A stretch of DNA of 64,000 bases, taken from contig NZ_LT907988.1 of the NCBI RefSeq assembly GCF_900089455.2, positions 1,550,001-1,614,000 on the forward strand, written 5' to 3'. Both the position numbers and the translations under genes were made by a program. This document shows positions 9,033 through 18,439 of this stretch, one piece after another (position 1 is the first letter of the stretch; the number at the start of each line of letters is the position of its first letter). Origin of the DNA: Orrella dioscoreae (GTDB taxonomy: Bacteria; Pseudomonadota; Gammaproteobacteria; Burkholderiales; Burkholderiaceae_B). A model generated the notes under the pieces. It did no database searches. It saw only the letters and a list, made by a program, of their open reading frames with translations, and had not been told where the DNA came from.

Positions 9033-9497
9033 GTGAGCGCTGCGGGCCGCGCGCCGTGGCGTCTGCACGTGCCGTTAGGCACGCCTCGCCCTTGGCGGGC
9101 GCTGGCTGGCGCGACGTGCCTGGCGGGCGCCTCCCTGCCGGCCGGGTTGCTGCTGCAAGGCGGCGCCTGGCCCTGGGGCGTTGCCATGCTGGCCATCGGC
9201 TTGTTTGCCGTGGCGGCCCTGCGTCGAGGCGGATCCACTGACGTGACGAGCCTGGCCGTGGCCAGCCGTGGACCTGACTGGCATCTTGGCCGGGCAGGCC
9301 AGGGCTGGCGCTCGGCGCGGCTGGTTGGCGCCTGGCGCGGACCAGCCTGGCTCACGCTCAGGCTCGACGGGGCAGGCCTGCAACAGGCAGAGCATCTCGT
9401 GATCTGGCGCCATGGCATGGCGCCTGGCGCCTGGCGTCGTTTGTGCGCCGCAGCATCGGCCGCCCTGGCGCGCCCTGCCTCGGGGAGGGCGACGTGA
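9033..9497 (+). CDS. Small membrane protein, possibly YgfX/CptA-like
   Basis: A 154-residue protein of uncertain function. Two adjacent hydrophobic segments near residues 20-65 (one around AGATCLAGASLPAGLLL, one around GVAMLAIGLFAVAAL) form a membrane hairpin, followed by a soluble, tryptophan-rich tail containing VIWRHGMAPGAWRRL. That layout (two-helix hairpin, beta-rich tail, then a W-x-D-S-x-x-x-x-WRRL-like ending) resembles YgfX, an inhibitor of cell division or flavinylation partner in other bacteria. The start is taken as the GTG at 9033, three bases after the fabF stop. Its end overlaps the rpoE start (GTGA), so it is translated just ahead of the envelope-stress sigma factor. The family assignment is tentative. 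Confidence 0.55.
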   Translation: MSAAGRAPWRLHVPLGTPRPWRALAGATCLAGASLPAGLLLQGGAWPWGVAMLAIGLFAVAALRRGGSTDVTSLAVASRGPDWHLGRAGQGWRSARLVGAWRGPAWLTLRLDGAGLQQAEHLVIWRHGMAPGAWRRLCAAASAALARPASGRAT

Positions 9498-10093
9498 GCG
9501 AACGCGACGCCGATGCCGAACTCGTCGCGCGCGTGCAGCGCGGCGACAAGAAAGCTTTCGACCTGCTGGTCCTGAAGTACCAGCGCAAGATCATGCGCCT
9601 GCTGTCGCGCATGATCCGCGACCCCTCCGATATCGAGGACGTGGCCCAGGAAGCCTTCATCAAGGCTTACCGGGCGCTGCCGCAGTTCCGCGGCGAGAGC
9701 GCGTTCTATACCTGGCTCTACCGCATCGCGGTCAACACGGCCCGCAACTGGATGGCCTCGTCCGGCCGCCGTCCCAGCGCGCCCAATGCGATCGAGTTGG
9801 AAGATGGTGAAACTTTTAACGAAACCGACAGCCTAAGCGACATCAGCACCCCGGAATCGGTGGTGGCCAGTCGGGAAATAGCCCAGACGGTCAATGCGGC
9901 GATCCAGGACCTCCCCGAGGAACTGCGCACCGCGATCGTCCTGCGTGAGATCGAAGGCATGAGCTATGAAGATATCGCGCAGAGCATGGACTGCCCCATC
10001 GGAACCGTCAGGTCGCGGATTTTCCGCGCCCGAGAAGCGATCGCAGCCCGGCTGCGTCCTTTGCTAGACAGCGATCCAGACCGTCGCTGGTGA
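9494..10093 (+). CDS. rpoE: ECF sigma factor RpoE (AlgU family)
   Basis: Extracytoplasmic-function sigma factor that directs the envelope-stress response. The 199-residue product has region 2 (DIEDVAQEAFIKAYRALPQF, then the FYTWLYRIAVNTARNW stretch) and region 4 (LPEELRTAIVLREIEGMSYE, then the helix-turn-helix with GTVRSRIFRARE). The GTG at 9494 was chosen because GGGGAGGG lies just upstream and it overlaps the preceding stop. rseA, rseB and a degP-type protease follow directly, the canonical sigmaE module, so activity should be set by regulated proteolysis of RseA. Confidence 0.95.
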   Translation: MSERDADAELVARVQRGDKKAFDLLVLKYQRKIMRLLSRMIRDPSDIEDVAQEAFIKAYRALPQFRGESAFYTWLYRIAVNTARNWMASSGRRPSAPNAIELEDGETFNETDSLSDISTPESVVASREIAQTVNAAIQDLPEELRTAIVLREIEGMSYEDIAQSMDCPIGTVRSRIFRAREAIAARLRPLLDSDPDRRW

Positions 10094-10116
10094 GTAGTGG
10101 TAAGGAGTCCAACGTT

Positions 10117-10620
10117 ATGCAGACCGCAACCAGACAACCCATCGAATCCGCTTCCAATACCCATTGGGGGGAGACGCTTTCCGCCTACCTGGACGGCGAG
10201 CAGGTGGAGAACTGGCCCGTCGACCTGGATACCCCCGCGGGGCGCCAGACCTGGGACACCTACCACCTGATCGGCGACGTGCTGCGCAATCCCGAACTCG
10301 CGATCCAGCCCAGCCAGGCCTTCAGCACGCGCCTGTCGCGTGCCATCGAGGACGAAATGCCCATCGTGGCCGCACCGCGCCGCAGGCACCTGCGCGTGGG
10401 CCTGTCCGGCCTGGCCGTGGCCGCCGCCGTGGCTTCGGTGGTGTGGGTGGCGCAACCTTATCTCAACCAGGAGCCCGGCTCCGTGCAGGTGCTTGCCGAA
10501 GCCACACCCGGCGCGGGCGCATCGTCGCCGGCCCTGGGCGCCTATCTGGAAGCCCATCGCGAAGTCGCCGGCCCCAGCGCCGTTCGCCAGGTGTCGTTCG
10601 AGCCCGGAGCCATGCGTTGA
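10117..10620 (+). CDS. rseA: Anti-sigma factor RseA (MucA-like)
   Basis: Single-pass inner-membrane protein that holds RpoE inactive until cleaved by periplasmic and intramembrane proteases. The 167-residue product has a sigma-binding N-terminal domain (HWGETLSAYLDGEQVENW), one hydrophobic segment at about residues 92-115, and a periplasmic tail of about 50 residues. AAGGAG (10102-10106 region) supports the ATG at 10117 rather than an in-frame start at 10090 that overlaps rpoE. The gene overlaps rseB by one base. Confidence 0.9.
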   Translation: MQTATRQPIESASNTHWGETLSAYLDGEQVENWPVDLDTPAGRQTWDTYHLIGDVLRNPELAIQPSQAFSTRLSRAIEDEMPIVAAPRRRHLRVGLSGLAVAAAVASVVWVAQPYLNQEPGSVQVLAEATPGAGASSPALGAYLEAHREVAGPSAVRQVSFEPGAMR

Positions 10621-11699
10621 TGGGCATGATCGTTCGAGCCCGGGAGACTTCCTCCGGGCCCGCCCGCGCATTCCTCTGGCGCCCCACGCGCCGCCGCTTC
10701 GGCTCGGGTGCCGCCCTCATTGCCCTGCTGGCTGCGTTGACCGCCGCGCATCACGAAGCGCTGGCCGCCGATGCAACGGGCGCGGCGTCGCAAGACGAAT
10801 CGGTCATGCTGTTGGCGCGCATCCAGGATGCCGCGCGCACGCTCGACTACAGCGGCGTCTTCACCTATCAGCAAGGCGAATTCATCCAGTCCTCGCGCGT
10901 CACGCACGTCATCGACGGCACCGGCGAACGCGAGCGCCTGGAAGTGCTGGACGGCCAGCCGCGCGAATACCTGCGCCATAACGACGAGGTGCAGTGCCTC
11001 ATCCCCGAAAAGAAGACCGTGTTGCTGGAGCGCCGCCGTGGCGATCGCTTCCCGGGCCTTCTGCTGGGCGACCCCGCCGCCTTGACGGCGCACTACGACA
11101 TCCGCGCCGAGGACAAGCTGCATCGCGTGGCGGGCCGTGAATGTCAGCTCGTGCGCATCGAGCCGCGCGACGACCGCCGTTATGGCTACAAGCTCTGCGC
11201 CGACACCAGGACGCATCTGCTGCTGAAGGCGCAGACGCTCAGCACCGACCGCGGCGTTGTCGAACAGGTGGCCTTCACGTCGCTGCGCCTGGGCGCCGAC
11301 GTGCAGCCGGCCCTGCTCAAGACGGAGTGGGCGACGCGCGACTGGACCGTGATCGAACCGGACCTGAAGACCGTCGACCTGGCCGCCAAGGGCTGGCGCA
11401 TCCCCGCCCCGCCCGGCTTCGACATCAAGATGCAGGTGGCGCGCCTCATGGGCAAGCGCGAGGCGGTCAGCCAGCTGGTGCTGACCGACGGCCTGGCGGC
11501 CATCTCGGTCTTCATCGAGCCTTACAACAACGCCCACCAATCCGAGCAGCCGCGCGGGCTGGTGCGTAGCGGCCCCATCAATGTCTATGGCACCCGGATC
11601 GCCGATTTCTGGGTGGTTTTCCTGGGCGAAGTCCCGCCTGCCACGCTCCAGCAGCTGGCCGAGGCGACGGAGTACGTCCCACTGGCGGCGCCTCAATAA
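10620..11699 (+). CDS. rseB: Periplasmic sigmaE regulator RseB (MucB)
   Basis: Binds the periplasmic domain of RseA and blocks its first cleavage; in enterics it senses lipopolysaccharide. The 359-residue product has an N-terminal signal sequence (hydrophobic core ALIALLAALTAA, cleavage near EALA), then the MucB/RseB N-terminal domain starting at LDYSGVFTYQQG and a C-terminal domain with the conserved AISVFIEP stretch. The ATG at 10620 shares a base with the rseA stop (TGATG). Length is slightly above E. coli RseB (318). Confidence 0.92.
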   Translation: MGMIVRARETSSGPARAFLWRPTRRRFGSGAALIALLAALTAAHHEALAADATGAASQDESVMLLARIQDAARTLDYSGVFTYQQGEFIQSSRVTHVIDGTGERERLEVLDGQPREYLRHNDEVQCLIPEKKTVLLERRRGDRFPGLLLGDPAALTAHYDIRAEDKLHRVAGRECQLVRIEPRDDRRYGYKLCADTRTHLLLKAQTLSTDRGVVEQVAFTSLRLGADVQPALLKTEWATRDWTVIEPDLKTVDLAAKGWRIPAPPGFDIKMQVARLMGKREAVSQLVLTDGLAAISVFIEPYNNAHQSEQPRGLVRSGPINVYGTRIADFWVVFLGEVPPATLQQLAEATEYVPLAAPQ

Positions 11700-11756
11700 G
11701 GTAAAGGCGTCCGCCTGCGTATCTTGCCCATGCCTGGGCGCACTGGAGCGTTATTC

Positions 11757-13280
11757 ATGCGATTCCAAACCCTGACCCAACCCTCTCTGCGCCGGCTTCA
11801 GGCCACCGCGCTGGCCCTGGCGCTGGTGTCTGGCGGCGTGCTGCTGCACCACGCACCGGTGGCGGCGCAAGCGGCGCCCGCCGCCGCTTCAGCCCCCGCG
11901 GTGGCGGCGCCTACGGCGGCGGCCCTGCCTGATTTCACCACCATCGTCGAGAAGGCTGATCCGGCGGTGGTGAACATCCGCACCACGGCCACGGTGCCTG
12001 TGCGCCGCGGCCCTGGCGGCGGCAACGATCCCTACGAGCTGTTCCGCTTCTTCTTCGGCCCCGACTTCCAGCCGCCGGGCATGCCGGGCGCGCCGCGCCA
12101 GGCGCCGCCGCGCGACCAGACGCCGCCCGCCGAGCGTTCGGTGCCGCGTGGCCTGGGGTCGGGCTTCTTCATTTCCGATGACGGCTACATCCTCACCAAC
12201 AACCATGTGGTGGCCGACGCCAACGAGATCTTCGTCACCCTGACCGATGGACGCGAGTTCAAGGCCAAGGTCATCGGCACCGATGAGCGCACCGACGTGG
12301 CGCTCATCAAGGTCGATGCCAAGGGCATGGCGACGCTGCCCATCGGCGATGTGAAGGCCCTGAAGAAGGGGCAGTGGGTGCTGGCCATCGGTTCGCCCTT
12401 CGGCCTGGACTCCACCGTCACCTCCGGCATCGTCAGCGCCATCGGCCGCGACACCGGCGAATACCTGCCGTTCATCCAGACCGACGTGGCCGTCAACCCA
12501 GGCAATTCGGGCGGTCCGCTGCTCAACCTGGGCGGCGAGGTGGTGGGCATCAATTCCCAGATCGTGTCGCGCAGCGGCGGTTTCATGGGCATCTCGCTGG
12601 CCATCCCCATCGACGAGGTCATGCGGGTGGTCGAGCAGCTGAAGGCTTCCGGGCGCGTGACGCGCGGCCTGATCGGCGTGCAGATCGGCGAAGTCAGCAA
12701 GGATGTGGCCGATGCCATCGGCCTGCCCAAGGCCGAAGGCGCACTGGTGAGCGGCGTGCAGCCGGAAGGCCCCGCCGATGCGGCCGGCGTGCAGCCGGGC
12801 GACGTCATCCAGCGCTTCAACGGCCAGGCCATCAACCGCTGGTCCGATTTGCCGCGCATCGTCGGCGAGACCAAGCCGGGTTCCGACGTGGCGATGGAAG
12901 TCTGGCGCAAGGGCAAGAACCAGACGCTGAAGGTCAAGGTCACCGAGATGGAGGCCAAGGGCGGCGCCGCGGCGGCGGCCAAGGAAGAAAGCCAGGCCAA
13001 GGCCAGCAATGCGCTGGGCCTGGCGGTGACGGCCGTGCCCGCCGAGATGCAGCGCAAGCTGCGCATCAAGGGCGGTGTGCTGGTGCAGTCGGCCGAGGGC
13101 GTCAGCGCCGCGGCGGGCCTCACCCAGGGCGACGTGGTGTTGGCGATCAACGACACCGACGTGACCAGCCCCGAGCAATTCGCCAAGCTGGCAGCCAAGG
13201 TGGACAAGGAGCGGGCGGTCGGCCTGCTGGTGCGCCGAGGCGATCTGACCCAGTGGGTGGCCGTGCGTCCGGCCAAATAG
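11757..13280 (+). CDS. degP: Periplasmic serine protease DegP/MucD (Do family)
   Basis: Periplasmic protease-chaperone for misfolded envelope proteins. The 507-residue product has a signal peptide (cleavage near VAAQA), a glycine/proline-rich linker, a trypsin-like domain with His in TNNHVVAD (about 150), Asp in RTDVALIKVD (about 180) and Ser in NPGNSGGPLL (about 253), then two PDZ domains. The order rpoE-rseA-rseB-degP is that of Pseudomonas algU-mucA-mucB-mucD, which suggests MucD as the closest functional analogue. ATG at 11757 was preferred to an earlier one at 11730 in the same frame because it directly precedes the signal sequence. Confidence 0.93.
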   Translation: MRFQTLTQPSLRRLQATALALALVSGGVLLHHAPVAAQAAPAAASAPAVAAPTAAALPDFTTIVEKADPAVVNIRTTATVPVRRGPGGGNDPYELFRFFFGPDFQPPGMPGAPRQAPPRDQTPPAERSVPRGLGSGFFISDDGYILTNNHVVADANEIFVTLTDGREFKAKVIGTDERTDVALIKVDAKGMATLPIGDVKALKKGQWVLAIGSPFGLDSTVTSGIVSAIGRDTGEYLPFIQTDVAVNPGNSGGPLLNLGGEVVGINSQIVSRSGGFMGISLAIPIDEVMRVVEQLKASGRVTRGLIGVQIGEVSKDVADAIGLPKAEGALVSGVQPEGPADAAGVQPGDVIQRFNGQAINRWSDLPRIVGETKPGSDVAMEVWRKGKNQTLKVKVTEMEAKGGAAAAAKEESQAKASNALGLAVTAVPAEMQRKLRIKGGVLVQSAEGVSAAAGLTQGDVVLAINDTDVTSPEQFAKLAAKVDKERAVGLLVRRGDLTQWVAVRPAK

Positions 13281-13317
13281 TCCAAGACCGGCTAAAATAG
13301 CTGGTTGCCGCAAAAGG

Positions 13318-13345
13318 AGGGGGCGCATGGCGCCCCCTCTGTTTG
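13318..13345 (+). terminator. Hairpin terminator after degP
   Basis: A perfect nine-base-pair stem, AGGGGGCGC (13318-13326) with GCGCCCCCT (13330-13338), has a three-base loop and is followed by a weak T-rich tail (CTGTTTG). It lies 38 bases after the degP stop. A TAAAAT hexamer at 13293-13298 just before it might be a -10 box for lepA but lacks a clear -35 partner. Nothing else is evident before lepA. Confidence 0.5.
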
Positions 13346-13493
13346 TCAAGGCCAGAGGGCGCGGCGTGTCCGCCGCGCCGCCGTCTGTTGCGCCGTGCCG
13401 CTGCTTGCCTTCCCAGCCGCGCCGCCGCGACGCCTGTAACAGGCGCGGCGTCCCGGCCATCCACCCCTTCCTGCGAGTTCCCCCGCCCGGTTT

Positions 13494-15287
13494 ATGCAGC
13501 ACATCCGCAATTTCTCGATCATTGCCCACATCGACCACGGCAAATCCACGCTCGCCGACCGTCTCATCCAGCGTTGCGGCGGCCTGGCCGACCGCGAAAT
13601 GTCCGCGCAGGTGCTGGACTCCATGGAAATCGAGCGTGAACGGGGCATCACGATCAAGGCCCAGACCGCCGCGCTGCAATACAAGGCAGCCGACGGCAAG
13701 GTCTATGCGCTGAACCTCATCGACACGCCGGGACACGTCGACTTCTCCTATGAAGTCAGCCGCTCGCTGTCCGCCTGCGAAGGCGCGCTGCTGGTGGTCG
13801 ATGCCTCGCAGGGCGTGGAAGCCCAGACCGTGGCCAACTGCTATACCGCCATCGAGCTGGGCGTGGAAGTGGTGCCCGTGCTGAACAAGATGGACCTGCC
13901 CCAGGCGAATCCCGACGGCGCGCGCCAGGAGATCGAGGACGTCATCGGCATCGATGCCACCGACGCGGTCCAGGCCAGCGCGAAGACGGGCATGGGCATC
14001 GACGAGATCCTGGAAACCGTGGTTGCGCGCGTGCCGCCGCCCAAGGGCGATCCGGACGCGCCGCTGCAGGCGCTCATCATCGATTCGTGGTTCGACAACT
14101 ACGTGGGCGTGGTCATGCTGGTGCGCATCGTCAACGGCGTGGTCAAGCCCAAGGACAAGCTGCTCTTCATGGCCTCGCAGGCCACGCACCTGTGCGAACA
14201 GATCGGCGTCTTCACGCCCAAGTCGCAGCCTCGTCCGCAACTGTCGGCCGGCGACGTGGGCTTCATCATCGCGGGCATCAAGGACCTGGCGCACGCCAAG
14301 GTGGGCGACACGATCACGCTGGCCGGCAAGGCCGCGACCGAACCGCTGCCCGGCTTCAAGGAAGTCCAGCCCCAGGTGTTCGCGGGCCTGTATCCGGTGG
14401 AAAGCAGCGAATACGACCAGCTGCGCGACTCGCTGGAAAAGCTCAAGCTCAACGATGCCGCGCTGATGTTCGAACCCGAGGTGTCGCAGGCGCTGGGCTT
14501 CGGTTTCCGCTGCGGCTTCCTGGGCCTGCTGCACATGGAAATCGTGCAGGAACGCCTCGAGCGCGAGTTCGACATGGACATCATCACCACCGCGCCGTCG
14601 GTGGTGTACGAGGTCCAGCAGCGCGATGGCTCGGTGATCACGGTGGAAAGCCCCTCGCGCATGCCCGAGGTCGGCCACATCATGGACATCCGTGAGCCGA
14701 TCGTGAAGGTCACGCTGTTCATGCCCCAGGAATACGTGGGGCCGGTCATGACGCTGTGCAACAACAAGCGCGGCGCCCAGATCAACATGAGCTACCACGG
14801 CCGCCAGGTGCACCTGGTCTATGAAATCCCGCTGGCCGAGATCGTGCTCGACTTCTTCGACAAGCTGAAGTCGGTGTCGCGCGGCTATGCCTCGATGGAC
14901 TACGAGTTCCTGGAATACCGTTCGGCCGACGTGGTGCGCGTGGACCTGCTCATCAACAGCGACCGCGTCGATGCGCTGGCCATGATCGTCCACCGCAGCA
15001 ATGCCCGCTACCGCGGCCGCGAAGTGGTCTCGCGCATGCGCGAGCTGATCCCGCGCCAGATGTACGACGTGGCCATCCAGGCCGCCATCGGCGCCGAGGT
15101 CATCGCCCGCGAGAACGTCAAGGCCCTGCGCAAGAACGTGCTGGCCAAGTGCTATGGCGGCGACATCAGCCGCAAGAAGAAGCTGCTGGAAAAGCAGAAG
15201 GCCGGCAAGAAGCGCATGAAGCAGGTCGGCAGCGTGGAGATCCCGCAAGAGGCCTTCCTGGCCATCCTGCAGGTTGAAGACAAGTAA
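13494..15287 (+). CDS. lepA: Elongation factor 4 (LepA)
   Basis: Ribosome-associated GTPase that back-translocates stalled ribosomes or aids initiation and assembly. The 597-residue product has G1 in [10 protein letters not shown]3 in DTPGHVDF and G4 in NKMD, then EF-G-like domains and the LepA-specific C-terminal tail rich in lysine ([18 protein letters not shown]). Length is the family norm (about 600). It is followed 24 bases later by lepB, the widely conserved lepA-lepB pair. Confidence 0.98.
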   Translation: MQHIRNFSIIAHIDHGKSTLADRLIQRCGGLADREMSAQVLDSMEIERERGITIKAQTAALQYKAADGKVYALNLIDTPGHVDFSYEVSRSLSACEGALLVVDASQGVEAQTVANCYTAIELGVEVVPVLNKMDLPQANPDGARQEIEDVIGIDATDAVQASAKTGMGIDEILETVVARVPPPKGDPDAPLQALIIDSWFDNYVGVVMLVRIVNGVVKPKDKLLFMASQATHLCEQIGVFTPKSQPRPQLSAGDVGFIIAGIKDLAHAKVGDTITLAGKAATEPLPGFKEVQPQVFAGLYPVESSEYDQLRDSLEKLKLNDAALMFEPEVSQALGFGFRCGFLGLLHMEIVQERLEREFDMDIITTAPSVVYEVQQRDGSVITVESPSRMPEVGHIMDIREPIVKVTLFMPQEYVGPVMTLCNNKRGAQINMSYHGRQVHLVYEIPLAEIVLDFFDKLKSVSRGYASMDYEFLEYRSADVVRVDLLINSDRVDALAMIVHRSNARYRGREVVSRMRELIPRQMYDVAIQAAIGAEVIARENVKALRKNVLAKCYGGDISRKKKLLEKQKAGKKRMKQVGSVEIPQEAFLAILQVEDK

Positions 15288-15311
15288 GAAAGAAGGAAAG
15301 AGGAAAGACGC

Positions 15312-16199
15312 ATGAGTTGGAATTTCGCCCTGATCCTTTTCCTGCTGCTGGTGTTGACCGGCGGCATCTGGTTGGTGGATCGTATCTGGCTGCGTTCGCG
15401 CCGCCGTGCCCGCATCGCCGAGGCGGTTGCCCGGGCCGACCTGGAAACCGCGGGCGCCAGCTCCGAGCATGTCGCCGAGCGGCGCCAGCAGGCTGCCCAG
15501 GAGGCGGGGCGCATGTCCTGGTGGCTGGAATACGCGGTCAGCTTCTTCCCGGTGATCCTGTTCGTGTTCCTGCTGCGCTCCTTCGTGGTGGAGCCGTTCC
15601 GCATCCCCTCGGGATCGATGCTGCCCACGCTTGAGTCCGGCGACCTGATCCTGGTCAACAAGTTCAGCTACGGCATTCGCCTGCCGGTCCTGGATCGCAA
15701 GGTCATCGATACCGGCAGTCCGAAGCGGGGCGACATCATGGTCTTCCGTTACCCCGTGGAGCCGCAGGTGGATTACGTCAAGCGCGTGATCGGCCTGCCC
15801 GGCGACCAGATCGCCTACCTGGACAAGAAGCTCTACCTGAACGGCCAGGAAGTGGCCCGTGCGCGCGACGGCGACTACTTCGAACCGGATCGGGTGTCCT
15901 ACACCGCGAAATTTGATGAAAAAATCGGCGACGTTGAGCACAAGATCCTGGTGGATGAGCGCTCTTTCCAGGATATCGGCCCCACCTGGACGTATCCCAA
16001 CCGTCAGAACTGCCAGTATGAACGCAATGGAATCCGTTGTACCGTGCCGGAAGGCCAGTACTTCGTGATGGGCGATAATCGGGACAACAGCCTTGATAGC
16101 CGGTACTGGGGATTCGTGCCCGATGCCAACATCGTGGGCAAGACCTTCATGATCTGGATGAATTTCGGCGACCTGGGCCGCATAGGCAGGGTTCATTGA
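15312..16199 (+). CDS. lepB: Signal peptidase I (LepB)
   Basis: Membrane-bound peptidase that removes signal peptides from exported proteins. The 295-residue product has a first membrane segment at residues 5-22, a second at about 75-95, then the catalytic serine in [13 protein letters not shown] and the lysine in [12 protein letters not shown], plus the C-terminal [14 protein letters not shown] box. AGGAAAG precedes the ATG. Its stop lies three bases from the rnc start, so lepA-lepB-rnc-era-recO form one tightly packed unit. Confidence 0.97.
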   Translation: MSWNFALILFLLLVLTGGIWLVDRIWLRSRRRARIAEAVARADLETAGASSEHVAERRQQAAQEAGRMSWWLEYAVSFFPVILFVFLLRSFVVEPFRIPSGSMLPTLESGDLILVNKFSYGIRLPVLDRKVIDTGSPKRGDIMVFRYPVEPQVDYVKRVIGLPGDQIAYLDKKLYLNGQEVARARDGDYFEPDRVSYTAKFDEKIGDVEHKILVDERSFQDIGPTWTYPNRQNCQYERNGIRCTVPEGQYFVMGDNRDNSLDSRYWGFVPDANIVGKTFMIWMNFGDLGRIGRVH

Positions 16200-16201
16200 C
16201 G

Positions 16202-16960
16202 ATGTCGCTTGCAACGCTTGCAAACCGCCTGGACTACCAATTCGCCGATGCCGGCCTGCTCGAGCAGGCGCTCACGCATCGCAGCCACGGCGCGCGACAC
16301 AACGAGCGGCTGGAATTCCTGGGTGATTCGGTCCTGAACTTCGTCGTGGCTGCCATGCTCTTCGAGCGCTATGCCCGCATCGATGAAGGCGACCTGTCGC
16401 GCCTGCGCGCCAATCTGGTCAAGCAGGCTTCCCTGGCGGACATCGCCCAGAAGCTGGACCTGTCCCAATACCTGCGCCTGGGCGAGGGCGAGCTGAAAAG
16501 CGGCGGATTCCGTCGGCCCTCCATCCTCGCCGACACCCTCGAGGCCATTTTCGGCGCGGTGTTCCTGGATGGCGGTTTCGACCAGGCCCGCCGCGTCATC
16601 GTGCGCCAATACCAGCCCATCCTGGCCAACGTCGATCCGCAGACCCTGGGCAAGGACGCCAAGACCTTGCTGCAGGAGTTCCTGCAGGGGCGCAAGATGG
16701 CCTTGCCCATCTATACCGTCATTGCCACGCACGGCGCGGCGCACAGCCAGCAATTCGAGGTCGAGTGCGCCATTCCCGCATTCGAGATCAAGGTCGTGGC
16801 GCCCGGCAGCAGCCGCCGCGCGGCCGAGCAGTCCGCCGCCAAGCTGGCGCTGGAGGCTGCCGAGGCCGCCAGCCCCACTCCCCTGAAGCGCCGCGCCGGC
16901 AAGGCGCGCAAGACCACGCAACTGACCCTGCCCGTGGCAGTGGCGCAAGACACCAAATGA
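16202..16960 (+). CDS. rnc: Ribonuclease III
   Basis: Double-strand-specific endoribonuclease for rRNA and mRNA processing. The 252-residue product carries the signature [12 protein letters not shown], the second acidic motif [17 protein letters not shown], and a C-terminal dsRNA-binding domain ending in [15 protein letters not shown], followed by a 30-residue basic tail ([12 protein letters not shown]). ATG at 16202 is preferred; a TTG two codons upstream is also in frame. It overlaps era by four bases (ATGA). Confidence 0.97.
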   Translation: MSLATLANRLDYQFADAGLLEQALTHRSHGARHNERLEFLGDSVLNFVVAAMLFERYARIDEGDLSRLRANLVKQASLADIAQKLDLSQYLRLGEGELKSGGFRRPSILADTLEAIFGAVFLDGGFDQARRVIVRQYQPILANVDPQTLGKDAKTLLQEFLQGRKMALPIYTVIATHGAAHSQQFEVECAIPAFEIKVVAPGSSRRAAEQSAAKLALEAAEAASPTPLKRRAGKARKTTQLTLPVAVAQDTK

Positions 16961-17844
16961 CCCAGGATTTCCGCTGCGGCTTCGTCGCCATCGTCGGCCG
17001 ACCCAACGTCGGCAAGTCCACGCTGACCAACGCGCTGGTCGGCACCAAGCTTTCCATCGTGTCGCGCAAGGCGCAGACCACGCGCCATCGCATCCAGGGC
17101 GTGCTCACCCGCGACACCGAGCAATTCGTCTTCGTCGACACGCCGGGCTTCCAGACCCGCCATGGCGGCGCCATGAACCGCATGATGAACCGCGTCGTCA
17201 CGCAGGCGTTGGCCGACGTCGACGTGGTGGTGCACGTGGTCGAGGCCGGCAAGTGGTCCGAGGGCGACGCGAAGCTGCTGCCCTTGCTGCCCGCGCCCGA
17301 GCGCACCATCCTTGCGGTGAACAAGGTCGACCTGCTGAAGCAGCGCAACGACCTGTTCGCCTACGTTTCCAGGATCATGGCGCTGCATCCCTTTGCCGCC
17401 GTGGTGCCCGTCAGCGCGGCCAAGGACAAGCAGCTGGACGTGCTGCTGGGCGAAATTGCCCAGCGCCTGCCCGTCGGCGAAGCCATGTTCGAGGCCGACA
17501 CGCTGACCGACAGGCCGATGCGTTTCATCGCCGCCGAGTTGATCCGCGAGAAGATCTTCCGCCTGGTCGGCGACGAACTGCCCTACGGCAGCACCGTGGT
17601 GATCGAGCAATGGGATGAAACCGAGCAGGGCGCCCGCATCGCGGCCTGCGTGGTGGTCGAGCGCGACAGCCACAAGCCCATTTTGCTGGGCACCGGCGGC
17701 ATGCACATGAAGCGCATCGCCACCGAGGCTCGCCAGGACATCGCCAAGCTGCTGGACAAGCCCGTGCACCTGGAGGTCTACATCAAGGTGCGCAAGGGCT
17801 GGTCCGACCGCGAGAGCGCGCTGCGCGACCTGGGCTATGAGTAG
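16957..17844 (+). CDS. era: GTPase Era
   Basis: Essential GTPase that binds the 3' end of 16S rRNA during 30S assembly. The 295-residue product has G1 in [10 protein letters not shown]3 in DTPGF, G4 in NKVD, and the C-terminal KH domain with [16 protein letters not shown] and the [11 protein letters not shown] strand. The start overlaps the rnc stop; the end overlaps recO by eight bases, the standard rnc-era-recO arrangement. Confidence 0.97.
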   Translation: MTQDFRCGFVAIVGRPNVGKSTLTNALVGTKLSIVSRKAQTTRHRIQGVLTRDTEQFVFVDTPGFQTRHGGAMNRMMNRVVTQALADVDVVVHVVEAGKWSEGDAKLLPLLPAPERTILAVNKVDLLKQRNDLFAYVSRIMALHPFAAVVPVSAAKDKQLDVLLGEIAQRLPVGEAMFEADTLTDRPMRFIAAELIREKIFRLVGDELPYGSTVVIEQWDETEQGARIAACVVVERDSHKPILLGTGGMHMKRIATEARQDIAKLLDKPVHLEVYIKVRKGWSDRESALRDLGYE

Positions 17845-18424
17845 ACGCGGCGCGCGCGTCCAGGACGCCGCCGGTTACATGCTGCACGCCACCCCGTGGC
17901 GAGAAACCTCCCTGGTGGTCCAGGCCTTTTCCCGTGAACACGGTTGCGTGGCCTTGGTCGCCAAGGGCGCGAAGCGCCCTTATTCCACCTTGCGCCCCGT
18001 CTTGAACGCTTTCCAGCCCTTGCTGCTGTCGTGGACGGGCATGGGCGAGGTCAAGACGCTGACGCGCGCGGAAAGCGCCGGCATTCATGCGCTGGCAGGC
18101 GGCGCGTTGATGTCGGCCTGGTACATGAATGAACTGCTGCTGCGGCTCCTGCCGCGCGAAGATCCCCATCCCGTGCTGTACGACGCCTATGTCGAGGCCT
18201 TGCGCCAGCTGGCGGGTGGCCAGCGCGCGGCGGCGGCCCTGCGTCGCTTTGAATGGATGCTGCTGCGCGAGACGGGCTATGGCGTGGACGAGGAAGAGCC
18301 AGATTTCGGCGACGCCCAGCGCGAACCTGCCCTGCGCGCCAGCCTGCGGGAGCGTCTGGCCGACCAACTGGCCGGCAGGCCGCTGGCGACGCGGCGGGTG
18401 CTGATGGAATTGCAGCGCCTGTAG
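17837..18424 (+). CDS. recO: DNA repair protein RecO, short form
   Basis: Mediator that loads RecA onto SSB-coated DNA with RecR. The N-terminal OB-fold is clear: GYMLHATPWRETSLVVQAFS, the conserved LVAKGAKRPYS motif and LLLSWTGMGEVKTLTRAE. The helical C-terminal part is recognisable up to RRFEWMLLRETGYG, but the product is only 195 residues, against about 240 in E. coli and most relatives. The 40-50 residues that normally follow GYG (where some RecO proteins carry a zinc site) are missing, and the ending (TRRVLMELQRL) resumes the usual C-terminal helix. The frame is intact, so this looks like an internal deletion rather than a frameshift. It overlaps era by eight bases. Confidence 0.88.
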   Translation: MSRRGARVQDAAGYMLHATPWRETSLVVQAFSREHGCVALVAKGAKRPYSTLRPVLNAFQPLLLSWTGMGEVKTLTRAESAGIHALAGGALMSAWYMNELLLRLLPREDPHPVLYDAYVEALRQLAGGQRAAAALRRFEWMLLRETGYGVDEEEPDFGDAQREPALRASLRERLADQLAGRPLATRRVLMELQRL

Positions 18425-18439
18425 CCGGGGCAGTGCCGC

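Noticed and set aside
13327-13713. A 128-codon frame beginning in the degP terminator hairpin
   Set aside because: It starts inside the loop of the hairpin, runs out of frame through the lepA start, and shows no protein-like features.
11889-16223. A 1444-codon open frame antisense to degP, lepA and lepB
   Set aside because: It lies entirely opposite well-recognised genes. Its His-, Asp- and Leu-rich composition is the mirror of GC-rich codons, and it has no domain or ribosome-binding site.
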